Shown here piece by piece: positions 1 through 11,900 of a DNA stretch of 64,000 bases. Source of the stretch: Asterias rubens (taxonomy: Eukaryota > Echinodermata > Asteroidea > Forcipulatida > Asteriidae); NCBI RefSeq assembly GCF_902459465.1, contig NC_047064.1, positions 7,900,762 through 7,964,761 of the forward strand, given 5' to 3'. The position numbers and the translations under genes were made by a program. Numbering within the stretch: position 1 is the stretch's first letter; each line of letters begins with the position of its first letter. Under the pieces are notes generated by a model. That model saw only the letters and a program-made list of their open reading frames with translations. It was not told the origin of the DNA and ran no database searches.

Positions 1-200
1 GATCCAGTACGTTGTATTTACATTGGTATGTCCCAGGTGAAGGCCCCGGATGAATGTTAGTTCTTCTGTTGAGTCGATCGTCAGTAAGTGACTGCTGTGG
101 ATGAGACTGCATCTTAACTGAGCATCGCCTTGTGATAAACGAGCAGACGACTCAGATGAGATCATGTAGCACGAATTTGCCTTCTTCGATCCTTTGCAAT
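1..200 (-). CDS. lectin gene exon 4 (C-type lectin domain 2, partial)
   Basis: After an acceptor ttttcgtctgcag the frame is open for 66 codons to the window edge. The reading DCKGSKKANSC, then GDAQLRC, then SHLLTIDSTEEL, then TTYWI is the N-terminal two-thirds of a C-type lectin domain. It enters in phase 1 exactly as the first lectin exon does, so the two domains look like an exon duplication. An N-x-T sequon lies just before the WI core. Confidence 0.85.
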
Positions 201-3037
201 CTGCAGACGAAAACATATTCAATACGTATATTAGGGAGTACGACAGCCAAACTCTCAACATTCACAAAATATGGTAAGTGTGGTAAGTACTCTCTCTAAT
301 TCTGTTCACGGTGTATAATTAACGAAATATGGAAAGATTTGTTTGCTGGTGTTGAAAAGCTGTGCTTTTCAAAGACTGTCATCTCGAGACATGCACGACC
401 TCATTTATCTCTGTGGTGATGTGAGGTATGGATCTCAAGTGAGACGCTACAGTGCTGTTTAGAGATTGTCATCTTGAGACATGCATGGGCAAATGCTGTT
501 GTTTACGTGTTACCCGTTAACTCTCCTCAAATTATCGCAGGTTTGTTGTTTGCAGTTGCTTGTAGTACAGTGTAATTGTGAATAGTAGTTTCACGTATTG
601 TGTGATGGATCCTGGCGGGATAAAAACCCTTCATATTTATAAGTGCTGACTTTGACACTAGATAGTGATCAAACTTAGTAATGAATAAACTTGATTTTGT
701 CAAGTTCTTGAGGATTATTTGCCAACAATTGCTTCCTTACCCTCAGACGTGACTTTTTCGCATATAAATCGGCTAGTCATCTCACAATTTCCGACTTTCA
801 ATTCTAATTCTTCACCGGAGAGGTAAAAACACCCTTGTTCCTTGGGGAACTCGGGAACCAGGCCGGGCTGGAGTGGTCTTCCGTCCTGCCAAGTCAATTT
901 CAGGGTAGAGGTGAGCCCGATCCAGTAGTTATCATTGTTATAATATCTCGATCCATTCCGAAGAATGGTCGCAACATTTTGGAGGAATAGTTGCTCTTCG
1001 AATGAGCCGATGTACACGAGATGGCTGTGACGTTGCATGCAGTGGAGCTGAGCATCGTCGTGTGACTTTAGGTCGTTCTGGAAGAATCGGTAGCAAGAGT
1101 TACGGTACCGCGTTTCGTCCGGAGTGCAGTCTGGGTCAATGCAGAGAAAGGGAAGAATGATTTTATCAAACAGTGCAGCCTTTTAAAATGTTACCCTGTT
1201 CAAAATAACATTTGAAACGGGGGGGGGGGGGGGGGGAGTGGAATAATGCTGCACCACATGACTCCCTATGACTGTGTATCACCAAATTGAGTGCGCTGCA
1301 ATGATCCATTTCGCAAAGGACAACGGTGCCTTCTAGTTTAAGTTCTATGAAACTGGGACAAGAATCATACAAATTAAGTGACACCAATGACGAACTTTGT
1401 TATTTTATGTGGTCCACCATGACTTGACAACGTAATGCTGCCACTAAAAATCTGTTTCCTTTTGTTAGGTCTGCTGCCACCTACCGTCCAGGAAGTACCT
1501 TGGACTAATACTATTTTTAAACAAGCGTTCGAGTTATTCAGACGTTCCGAGGTGAAAACGCAGTTCCAATAGATAGAGCCCTTGTGAAAACGGAAAGTTT
1601 CCAAACCACATAATAAAGTGGTGTTTAAAATGCCAATGTATTTGATACTCCTCAAGTGCAGAACTGTATTGTGGCAGAACTGTGTTTTACACTGACCTTG
1701 GTTGTTGGCTTTAGCAGCAGCAACACGGCTTGTCGGGGGGTTGTAACCGAGGTGTATGGGCATCCCCCAGAACCATTGGCACTTGCTCTGTAGTATGTAT
1801 AATACTAAATACTTTAATAACACTAAATACGAATACAGTTGTTACCTGTTGGTTCATCAGTACACATCAGGTTTACAAACTCCGATTCACAGTGGCACGA
1901 CAGAGTGCTGTCTGAAGACCTGGGAAGGGGGACAAAGAGCGTCAAGTTTAGTTACTACATTGACTTTGGGGAGAGTTTGTCCTCGTTCAACCCCAACTGA
2001 ACAAAGACAAAATCCGTATGTGTTCAACCCCAAATTCATAAAAAAAAATATGTAAAAAGTCCGTTTCCCTTGTGGTTTGTATTTTATTTCATAATATTAA
2101 CAAAAAAATCGACATCACATATAGTACAGGCATACGGGAAATGCAACAGAGAATTGTTACAAGCCCTTCTCGTCAAGTAGCAGTTTCTTGTAATCCCCAA
2201 GAATAATATGTGCACGTTCAAATGTGAATGCCTTTCCTTCATGATGCTAGTGACATGACCCAATATTACAAGCTGTTTATAAAGGTACTTGACACTATTG
2301 GTAGTTAATCAAACTATAGCATTAAAACTTACTTGATAATGAGCAATGGTGAGATGTTTATAGTATAACTTATATTGAGAAACGGCTCCCAATGGGGTAA
2401 CGTAGTTTTCGAGAAAGAGGCCGTTTCTCACTTAAATTTTAAAATAGTTCAGGCTTGAAGCCTTTCTCAGGCATATGAAAGCACACACATCTTGTGCAAC
2501 GGTGGTGTTTTCCTCTAATTGTTCCTTTGCGTCTTCGATGACCAATTGAGTCCGAATTTTCACAGATTTGTTATGTTATGCATTACGTTATGGGATACAC
2601 CAAGTCAGCATACTGGTCTTTGACAATAGCCAAAGGTGTCCAATGCATTTAGTTGGTAAAGCAAATCCACCATTTGGTTTGTTTTCGTACTTTCGTAATC
2701 AGATTTTTTGCGACTATCACCCCCCCCCCCGGAGGCGAATTTGTTTTCCCCAAACGACATTGCAGTATTTGTTTCCCCTTTCTTTCAATTTTCAAAATTT
2801 GCTTTTTCCGCCAAAATTACGTCATAATGAAATTGGCCTGCTCTTTTACCAAATCATTGCAATGTTGTTTGGGAAAAACAAATTAGCCCCCGGGAGGGAA
2901 TCGTTAATTGCCCGTGGTACTTACCTCTTTTGGAGATGATGCAGTTTCCCTTCGTGACAGTTGGTCCTAGTCAAACAGTAGAACACCAGGACAAAACAGA
3001 CGTATGTCCGCAGGCAACCTCCACTCCGAATGGGCAT
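1..3037 (-). CDS. tandem C-type lectin-domain protein, 5' part (runs off left edge)
   Basis: Joined coding exons on the minus strand are 3037-2925, 1919-1846, 1130-741 and 200-1 (cut by the window). Every junction has AG/GT borders and the phases fit (2, 1, 1). The product starts with a signal peptide (Met1, hydrophobic YVCFVLVFYCL at residues 12-22). A short linker with four Cys follows at residues 38-62. The first C-type lectin domain (about 64-190) has six Cys, the WIGL core and a closing FICEK. A second begins DCKGSKKANSC and reads up to TTYWI at the edge. Neither the EPN/QPD sugar-binding motif nor WND is visible in domain 1, so classical calcium-dependent sugar binding is doubtful. The domains and signal peptide are seen. 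Secretion or membrane display is inferred, because the 3' exons with any anchor are missing. A divergent partner gene starts at 5809. Confidence 0.85.
741..1130 (-). CDS. lectin gene exon 3 (C-type lectin domain 1)
   Basis: This 390-nt exon is phase 1 on both sides and holds one full C-type lectin domain. Visible family marks are DC at the start, NSCYRFF, the alpha-helix Cys (QLHC), YWIGL, GCFYLSG, VGNC and RFICEK. The reading frame stays open to a TAA at 717-715, but a good donor (TCTGAGG/GTAAGG) at 740 and the second lectin exon make splicing the better reading. If it is not spliced, the protein would end nine codons later with a single lectin domain. Confidence 0.85.
1846..1919 (-). CDS. 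lectin gene exon 2 (Cys-rich linker)
   Basis: This 74-nt exon has a pyrimidine-rich acceptor (ccccttcccag) and an AACAG/GTAACA donor. It is the only open choice found that joins exon 1 (phase 2) to the lectin exon (phase 1). It encodes 24 whole codons with Cys-His-Cys and a later Cys (LSCHCESEF, LMCTDEPT). The short Cys-containing N-terminal piece could pair with the lectin-domain cysteines or link chains. That is inference. Confidence 0.65.
2925..3037 (-). CDS. lectin gene exon 1 (signal peptide)
   Basis: This exon is 113 nt: ATG at 3037-3035, then 37 codons plus two bases of the next codon. It ends AAAGAG before a consensus GTAAGT donor. It encodes a basic N-terminus (MPIRSGGCLR) and a hydrophobic core, which is a typical signal peptide. 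The length and the phase 2 end equal those of the first exon of the divergent gene at 5809. Confidence 0.8.
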
Positions 3038-4131
3038 CGTGTGAAATCACAAATCGATCAAATGGATATCAAATCAAACTGATCCCGTCTTCAAATCAAA
3101 TCAGATCAGGTCAAATCAGAAGCTCACCATCCCAGTGAAATTGTGTAATCGTTTGATTTTAGTGTCTTTTCATAACGTTGTTTCATGAATTATTTTTAGT
3201 GTTTGCCTTCAGTATTGTACAATCATGACCTTGGACTTAAATCAACAGATAACCTCATCAGTGCATTGAGGCATCGAACTAAATTTAGTTCCTCTTTTTG
3301 TGAAGGGCACCCGTGTTTGCATGACAATACCAGGGAAATACCCAGTTCACAACCTAGTTCACAAACCAAGTCAAAAGAAATTACAATGTTCAATCAACAT
3401 CAAATGGATGAAAGCGAAAGCAATACATGGTGCTAAGAATTAGGTCTTATAGCTCAAACTTCGTACCACTCCTTACAGTAAACATACTTGGCGCTGTGTA
3501 TCCTTTAGCAAAGGCGCGTAATAATTACGGTTATTATTAGTCTTTATAACAATTGTTACAACAGCTCTCGAAAGTATAAAGCATTTTGAGAAACATTTCG
3601 ATTCGTAAAAAAATAACAATAATTTGTTATGTCCGAAAATTTGAATCCGAGAAGCAATACCGCGGATTAATTCATTCGAACATAATTAGCACCTGCATTT
3701 TGTTTCTTCCACTGTCCCTTCCCGGGCTCTGTAGTTACCCCCATTATTATCAGGCAACGTTAAATGTTTACAACAATAAAATAAACAACATGAAATATCT
3801 CCGACATTTGTAAACGCAGATGTTCACTTACAGTTTCCGTAATAATAGTACAACTTAATTGAGGATAATAATTCTATACGAAGTTTTCATGAGATTATCT
3901 AAGGCAAGATTATGATAAAACATTACCGGTTTGGCACCCCGGCAGACAGGTTTAAGGATAACCCTGCTTGACAAATTAGGCGCATCCGGCATTATAATTT
4001 TATTCCACTTTTCTCAGAAGAAAACAGCTGTCTTGAACTTGTCTTTGTTTCATATTCACAGTTTGTAGAACTGAAAGCTCAGATAGTTCATTTTTGCCTG
4101 TTGCTTTGTTTTGTATTAGTTTGTTTTCCTT

Positions 4132-4516
4132 TGTTGGGGTGTTGTGGTGGTGAGGATGTTGGGGTGTTGTGGTGGTGAGGATGTTGGGGTGTTGTGGTGG
4201 TGAGGATGTTGGGGTGTTGTGGTGGTGAGGATGTTGGGGTGTTGTGGTGGTGAGGATGTTGGGGTGTTGTTGTGGTGAGGATGTTGGGGTGTTGTGGTGG
4301 TGAGGATGTTGGGGTGTTGTGGTGGTGAGGATGTTGGGGTGTTGTGGTGGTGAGGATGTTGGGGTGTTGTGGTGGTGAGGATGTTGGGGTGTTGTGGTGG
4401 TGAGGATGTTGGGGTGTTGTTGTGGTGAGGATGTTGGGGTGTTGTGGTGGTGAGGATGTTGGGGTGTTGTGGTGGTGAGGATGTTGGGGTGTTGTGGTGG
4501 TGAGGATGGTTTGGGT
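4132..4516. repeat. 25-bp minisatellite, about 15 copies
   Basis: The unit ggtgttgtggtggtgaggat plus gttgg is repeated head to tail with a strict 25-bp period. Occasional single changes occur (two units have a tgttgttgt variant). One strand is G/T-rich and almost free of C. It directly abuts the 3' end of the retrotransposon fragment. Because 25 is not a multiple of 3, all frames cycle through it, giving a false His/Pro/Thr-rich open frame on the minus strand. Confidence 0.95.
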
Positions 4517-4517
4517 G

Positions 4518-4930
4518 TTAGTTAAACAAAATAAACAGAAGGAGAAGCATCTTGTGTGAAGAGGTGGGTCTTGAGTTGGTTCTTGGAAGTGTTGAAGGAA
4601 GTTTCCTTTCTGAGTTTGATGGGGAGTGAGTTCCATAGGGAAGGACCAGACCGAGAGAAAGAGCGGTTTCCCCAGGAGTGAAGAGAGAGGGGTACTCGGA
4701 GAAGGTTTGTGTCAGAGGAGCGAAGGCGTCGGTTTGGTTCATGGCGTTGTAGCAGCTCTTGTAGGAGGTTGGTGCTGTGCCATGGAGAGTGCGAAAAACC
4801 AGAACCAACACCTTAAAGACTATCCGCTGATGTACAGGAAGCCAGTGAAGTGCATTGAGGACAGGGGATATGTGCGAAGATCTTCTGGTCTTCACACCGA
4901 TGTACATATGTTAACACCGTATACTTATAA
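4518..4930 (-). mobile_element. 3' fragment of a non-LTR retrotransposon (CR1/L2-like reverse transcriptase C-terminus)
   Basis: The minus-strand reading has the conserved C-terminal block of non-LTR reverse transcriptases: HISPVLNALHWLPV, QRIVFKVLVLVF, LHGTAPTSY. After a frameshift it continues with SLWNSLPIKLR and KNQLKTHLF near 4645-4560. The copy is truncated on its 5' side at about 4.93 kb and broken by frame changes, so it is dead. Its 3' end runs into the 25-bp repeat array at 4132-4516. The family assignment is from the motif pattern only. Confidence 0.75.
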
Positions 4931-5808
4931 TTATTATAATGTCTTTGTTTACAAATAGTTTGCTGCATGTCGAGCTTCAGGGGAAATTCCGTTTTCGTTT
5001 TCTTATTTTAGGTCTATTGAATTTCCAGTTCTTTAATTGTCACTATTAACGTGAAGTGGGTTGACTATACCAAGGGTTCATTTTGCTTTGAGGCTTTAGT
5101 ATAACGTGTAACCTGCTGACATTTTAATTGGGGTTTCCGATAAATAAAAGAGAATTTGCAAACCGAATGTTTTTAACGGTACATAAACAGGTGTGGACAT
5201 GGGAACACAAGAAGCCCACATATTTATTGGGGCTTGAAACACTGTGGACGTCCACACAGTGTTATACATAATGTTTTCCCCCACCCAAACGCATTGTGAT
5301 GCTGATCAAAACTGGAGACATAAAAGGCAAGTAGTTGTTTAAAAAAACAAAAAAAAAATACCTAAAAAAAAAAAAAAAACATTGCTAAAACTTTATCTTT
5401 TTTATAAAATGCACAGTTCGTATCTTTGTTAAAGGGTGTGGATTTCATCGTGTTTAGTTTATCAACACTAATGCATATTGTGAGCCACTTGATTTCATTG
5501 ATTATGAACGGGTGGGGGTCGAGAGGGAGGGGGATGGGGGGGGGGGTTCGTTAGTCATGAGTCATCTGAACTTTCAACCAGACCAAACTCCCGTTTACAA
5601 GAGAGTACAGTCATGCCCACGTATTACGAAGACAGCCGAGGCACAAACTGAGAGAATTCTAACTTCGTCACACAGTCGAGAGGCTATGAACATTCAACAT
5701 GGCGGGGCTCGCCTACTGTAAGTCTACTACTAACAAACTTTGGACCATTTGAAATCGTGGTTTTCGTGAGAACTTTACGGACTTTAACTGTATCGAGACG
5801 GTCACAAA

Positions 5809-5921
5809 ATGGAATTTAGGAGACTGATGTGGATGTTGGTGATCGTGTTGTGGATGGAAATGGCCGTGTTTGGAGAGTTACAGAGACAAGTTGTGACTAG
5901 GAAGGTGACTAGACCTTGCAG
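5809..5921 (+). CDS. plus receptor exon 1 (signal peptide)
   Basis: ATG at 5809 is followed by 37 codons plus AG, then donor GTGAAT. The exon encodes MEFRR, then a strongly hydrophobic Met/Val/Leu core, then a mature start with GELQRQVV and a Cys at residue 37. It is 113 nt long and ends in phase 2, matching exon 1 of the divergent lectin gene. Confidence 0.85.
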
Positions 5922-8900
5922 GTGAATACAGGCTTTAGGAAATCACGGGGAAAATAAATCATTGGGGCAGTGTGTTTTGAATTTCTGCTTCTGTTTGTGA
6001 AAAACCCATTGGCACATGATGCACATCAACTGGAGAATGTGTGTTCTGCGATTTTTTCATATTGTGCTCATAACAGATCACTCTGGCACTGTCCAAGGTT
6101 AAACAAAAAGCGTACTCAAGCATACAACCTAGTATAACAGTAGGCCTACCACAACTTGCCGTTATAAGAACCAAATCCTCCCACGCAATAACGAAACAAC
6201 GCAATAGCGGACATATTAACACTATATAACGACGTTCCACCGTGTACCACCATCATGGGCAGTACTGCAGATAACGTGCCAAGTACAATCTATATACTGC
6301 AGACAATAAAGTTCTTCCTGGATACCACATTAAGGGTTAAATATTTTTAATTTACGGGGAGAAGTTGCCTGTCAAATGTCTGTAGTAAGCGGCTTAATTA
6401 TTTGACACCAGGGTCCAATTCCATAGAGTTGCTAAGCACAAAAATTTGCTTAGCATGAAATTTGTGCCGTGATAAAAACAGGATTACCAACCAAATTTCC
6501 ATGTGGTTTTCAGTATAAGCAAACAACAGCTAAATACCTGTAACAAGCAATATGCAACAAAAATGGAAATTTGGTTGGTAATGATGTTTTTATCAAGGAA
6601 GAAATTTCATGCTAAGCAAATTTTTGTGCTAAGCAGCTCTATGAAATTGGGCCCTGCTATTTTTGCAATCCAAGCTCATCTTGATATTTGTATTTCAATG
6701 TTGTTTATGCTATTGTTTTAATCAATGTACAATCTTGATCAATTTACGTACCACTGCTGTTAAATCAAATGGGTTACCTAACACAAAGATCACTTTAAAC
6801 ACAAACAAAAGGTTGAAAAGTTTTATTAAACAGGGATGATTAGTGCCAAATCAGTTATCTATTTTGTGTTCAATACTTAAGACAGCCCCTACAAAATGGT
6901 GGCCGGTGTTTGTAAACAATGGAAAGGTCTTGTTCTCGTCTGCGTTGTAGTAATTCAAGATGGCTACCAAGTGCGAATTTGACGCCATGGGCGCTCTTTC
7001 GTGCATTACCTATAATGCAATATAATTTAACGCAATTCCCAACTCATTTCGTTGAAAAGTATATGTGCCCTAATATTAATGTTGATGCTGTTGTTGTAGT
7101 TTTTGCTGCTACTGTATTGGATTATAATCCAACAGGAAATCTTGATTATGCAGAGGTTTGGGTCCAGGAATTAGTCGTCGAAATAATGTCCGTTGTCATT
7201 TGAATATCTAGCGACCATTTTCAAAATCGTCGTCGTTTACCATTAGTCACTGTAATTCAGCATGGGCACACGTCGTTGTATTAATAATCTTCATCCTCGC
7301 TAAGCGGGAAAAATGATGATCGAAAAAAGAACAAAAATCAAACCAATAGCGGAAACGTTTCGTTATGAATTCCCCCAGACTGATTTTTCAGACTTATTAA
7401 AAAACACATCGAATAGTCGTAGAGTGTACATTCTCAGCGACTTCCACTGCACAGCGGATGTGCGCATTATTAAAGCTCTGTCGATAAGAATTGACGAAAA
7501 TGTCAATGTTCTCCATTATGATTGGTAACAATGATAACAGTATTATTAGGATAGAATTCGGTTAATATGAACTCTTAAAAACTCACGGGTCGGATCCGGA
7601 TCACGTAGGTCCTGACCCCATTGCTGGGTCAGTAGGAATCGAAATATGTGTAAAACAATTACCTAGAATCGGGTAAAAATGACGTACAAGCCTCGGAAGT
7701 CAAAATCACAAAATTGAAGGCTTATAATATTATTACAAGCCTGATGGGTATATTATTGTTCGGTATTTACAATGGCTTTGGAGTTGTGCTGAGCCTGTTC
7801 ATTTCACTCTCATTTCCTCTTGAATTGAAAGTCAGAGTCATTCTTAGAGGGGAGTGACGGCAATTGTAACCTTCATTGACGCCATCTTGTTGTTTGCTCC
7901 GCATGCCTCTTGTTTCTAAAGAGAGCTTTTATATGACGGCCGCCCGTGGGGCGTAGGTCAAGCGCTAATCTTATTCTAGCAAAATTATACGGAGAGTTTT
8001 GATGTTACTTTTATGCGTGTACCATAACATCAACATTATTTCTGGTTACATGAGTATATTGCCCTGTAAAAAAGTACACCCATATTCTTTGAAGTTAAGA
8101 AACACCGTCTTGTTGTCGCTGTCTTTGAACCATTTACGACTCTGGAACTTGGGAAGGGGGGAAACTAATATCTGCCCCATGTCACCGGTGTGATTTGACG
8201 GCTTTGAGCGTGACTCAAGTTCCCCTTCACGGAGTCGTGCAGGGACCTTATTCACCAGTGAATGGTGTTGACGGTGTACTCTCATAGGTTTGCTAACAAT
8301 CTCTGGCAGGCACTGTTTTTCCAATTGATTCACCATTTTTTTCTGATTCTTAAAGAGCAAGGTATTGGTTTGGTTATCACTCTTACCCCCCAAAAATGAC
8401 AGTAACAACTTTTGGTTAGAACCCTACAGCAGCGTTCGATACAGTTTCAATCTTTTTTAGAATTATTTCACTTCGAAGTATTTAACAGAGCATCAGTTTA
8501 TATGCTACAGAATTTGAATATGTCAGTACTGTCAGTGTGTGAACTAATCGCTCCGGATTTTCGGCGATTATCTATTTAAAAAAACGACCAACTTTTGAAA
8601 TGAAACGCTCAAAAGTTAGTTTTATTTTATACATCTATACATTTATAATTAGAAACCGAACGGTAAATAGAAGTTTCCATAAAAAACATTGTTATTAAAT
8701 TAGTCTGCTTTAAGAGAGCCACTGAAACTGTGTCACGAAAGGCAAGTAAAATGAATCGGCGAAACACTCATGTTTCGTTTAGTCTATTATAGTAATTTTA
8801 AATAACTTATAATATGGTGGACCATTTGAAAAAAACTGTAAACATCTTTCATCAACTCTACAAACTAACATTTTCAGAACTGGATAATTTGTAAGCCAAC

Positions 8901-11900
8901 GCATGAGTTCAGTATGCTATCAAGACCGCCATTTTGAAGGAGTCAGGCACGAGAGTGTGTGGACGCACGTGGTGCTTTTGAAATCGTACAGTCCACACAA
9001 TCCCTGATGGTTGCACCACAGACTCCCATAATTATAGCAAACAATGCTACATGCTAAATATTCAAACATTCTCAGAAAACATTTGTATAGTCTCTGAGCC
9101 TCTTGAAAACTGAAAAAAAAAAAATAAATAAAATAAAATCTGACCACTAAATTGCAGTGTTCTTTTCAGTTTTTGGCAGATCGAAAACTGACTTGCCGCC
9201 CATTTCTTTATGGGGTACTCCTCCAACTCCCAAGCTAAAAAGGACACACTTTAAAGCCCACATTTATGAAATCTCCTCAAAAGGTGAAAACCCAGAACCC
9301 CAGGTTATGATAGATTATTATAATTGCACATCTATTAGTTTCATAACCTCCAAAAACGTTATAATTAAAAAAGAGTTGTGGGTTTACAAACTAACGGTAA
9401 TCAGATTGGCGCATGAATATTGGTCGATCCCTGATGGGAACCCTTTACGCATTGACCCTCAACGTGATGACAACATTCGTTGGGTCGGGGGGTTGCTACA
9501 GTCAATAGTCAGCTAGTAAAATGGTCTACAGGATGCACTGTGGAACTGGGTGTGCGAATTAGTTCAATAATGCTGTAGTACTTCGTCACAAACTCTCAAC
9601 AAACGGGTAAAGACATTCTCATCCCTTATAAACTGCAAAAAGACAGGTGGCCATTTTGGTCAATTACTCTGATTCTTGACGTTATTATTAAGGGGTTCTT
9701 AAAACTAAACGAGTTGTAGTCGAAAGGCGTCCCTTAAAGCTTGAAGGAGAGGCCTTTTGGATTATTGCCAAAGACCTTCATAAACAGCTGGAGTGGTGAC
9801 TAGCAGCTCCCGAGTTCCTTTGAATCACTAGTGTAATAATCTGGTACTTTGTGTCGGCATGCGTGGCTTGAGCAAAGCTGCAAACTAGGCCGTTTGAATT
9901 GGGGTCGAACTTTTAAGCGAAGCCGTCAAACATTATGGTCCATTTTTTTTTCTCTGCACACAGGAGTACAACTTAAGGGATCGATTGATTAGACCAGTGT
10001 ATGAATCTGAAAGGCAAACTACACGGCGCAAACGTTTTAGTACGTTTTATACATGTTAGTTTTGAACTTAAATAAACACACATCGACACGTTTATTGTTT
10101 CTTCTCTGCACACGGGAGTGACGGTAAGGGTTGATTGCTCAGACCCATGGCTTAATCTGAACAAAATATGTGATGAGGTCAGGCACATAATAATTTTGCT
10201 TAATTTCACACACCTAAAGATACACAATACGTTAATTGGAATTTACGCTGAAACGTCATTTCTCATGAGTGCCTAAACGGCAAACTCAACCTGCTGCAGT
10301 TTCGATGAGTGGACTCTATACGGCGGAGTGTAGGGGGAGAAGGAGGAGGAATCCAAAGATAGATTGTTTTACGATTTGAAATAATAATAATAGAGGGGTG
10401 GAGACATGGATGCGTTCCAGAAATGTGATGCCATAGAAACAAAACAACTGGATGGGTTTTATTTCGTCGGACTTTTTTACTCAACTATAGGCTGCCAAAT
10501 GATCAGCTATGGTATGCCGCCATCAGTGGCAGACATTCATGTTGGCGTGTATCCAATGGTACACTCCCGAGAAACGTCCTAGTGAAGCCCTGTGAGACAG
10601 GGACTGATCGAGAGGTCCAAGCATCACCAGGGCTTCGTCTATAGAGCCATCTAATCAAAAACAGAACCCAAAACATTGTACAACTCGTTGGTAAAAGTAA
10701 ACTACGCTAAAAAATGGATTCACTCATCAAAAGCCATCCACAAAGTAAAACAATGTGATGTTGGTTGGGTGTTTTTGTTTATTTTGTTGAACTGTCATTT
10801 AGCCTCAGAGAAAAGGCGCGAAGCGTCAGGCCATTAACTTGTGTTTGAATTTCAAATTACACGTAATGTTAACTGTGGGTAAGCAGTTCGCGACAACTAA
10901 TTATATTTGTCTGTTTCAAATGGTGGTTAACATTAATTTGTTAAACGTTTTATTCCAGAACAAAGGCCATTGGAAATGGAGCTGTATCCAACAACACAAA
11001 AGTGATGCTCGATAAACCATGCAATAAAGGTAGGTTTATAAGCACCAAACTCTGGGTGATTTCCAACTTCGAGGGACGTTAAAATGTGGCTATCTGATAC
11101 CTTTTACCTTTAATGGTCATTTAAAAAAATGCAATAACATCGCGAAGTAATTATACAGTATAAACAAAAAGGCAAATCATGACACTATTAATTTGTGTAC
11201 ACGATGGTGACCAAGCTGGCCATTGTCAATAGTTGTGGCAAATTCTACTAGCCAGTTGTGCAAATAAAGAAAGCCACAAGCCCAATATAGCTGAAGAACG
11301 ATGACAGACTGCAGACCGACGGGAATCCCATTTTAAGTACAAATCCCTCCAAAGTAGAATGATAGGCTTCGGCTCCAGGCTCCGTTCTTTTGCATGATGC
11401 CCCAAGTGCGTATACGCAAAGCACGCGCAATATTGTCAAGTCAAACGGCAGGGCAAAACTAGCCAGAGCCGGATCCAAAGCCGAACCCGTCGTTTTGAAA
11501 AGGGCGAAAGCCAAAGTTGATGTATGGATCACTAACTACGAACTGATAGTCAAAGGGTGCGTTCGTTTAGCTTCCCTGGGTCGACCCCGGTGTGTGGCGG
11601 TTTTTTTTTTCTAGGACGAACGTGGGTAATTATCTGCACACGTTCGTACTGGATAAAAAAAGCGCCACACGTCGGGGTCGACCCGGGGAAGCTAAACGAA
11701 CGTACCCACTGATTAAGGAGGTGTATAAAGCTATATCTGCAGCCAGACAGGTTGCCCTAGGTACAAATGAGAGTCGCTAAAAATAAAAGAGGCGGGGAAT
11801 GCATGTCTCATAGTCTGCTCTATAACACAATGATACACACAATCCTTGTGAAAAACCTGCGTTTCTCTCTTACAGTGTGTTACCGCAAACCTTTCTGTAT

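Larger units (their letters stand above)
3038..5808. other. shared intergenic region between head-to-head genes
   Basis: These 2.8 kb separate the start codons of the lectin gene (minus) and the receptor-like gene (plus), so both promoters should lie here. Apart from the minisatellite and retrotransposon fragment I see AT-rich unique DNA, an A-rich tract near 5341-5380 and a G-run near 5536. I could not identify a TATA box or other element with any certainty. Confidence 0.5.

Noticed and set aside
1695..1790. Alternative exon in the lectin gene after acceptor ctactacag
   Set aside because: Its good donor (AAG/GTCAGT) ends in phase 0 and cannot join the lectin exon. The 1919-1846 exon fits both sides.
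4088..4636. 182-residue His/Pro/Thr open frame on the minus strand
   Set aside because: It is a by-product of the 25-bp minisatellite read across frames and of the retrotransposon 3' end in the wrong frame.
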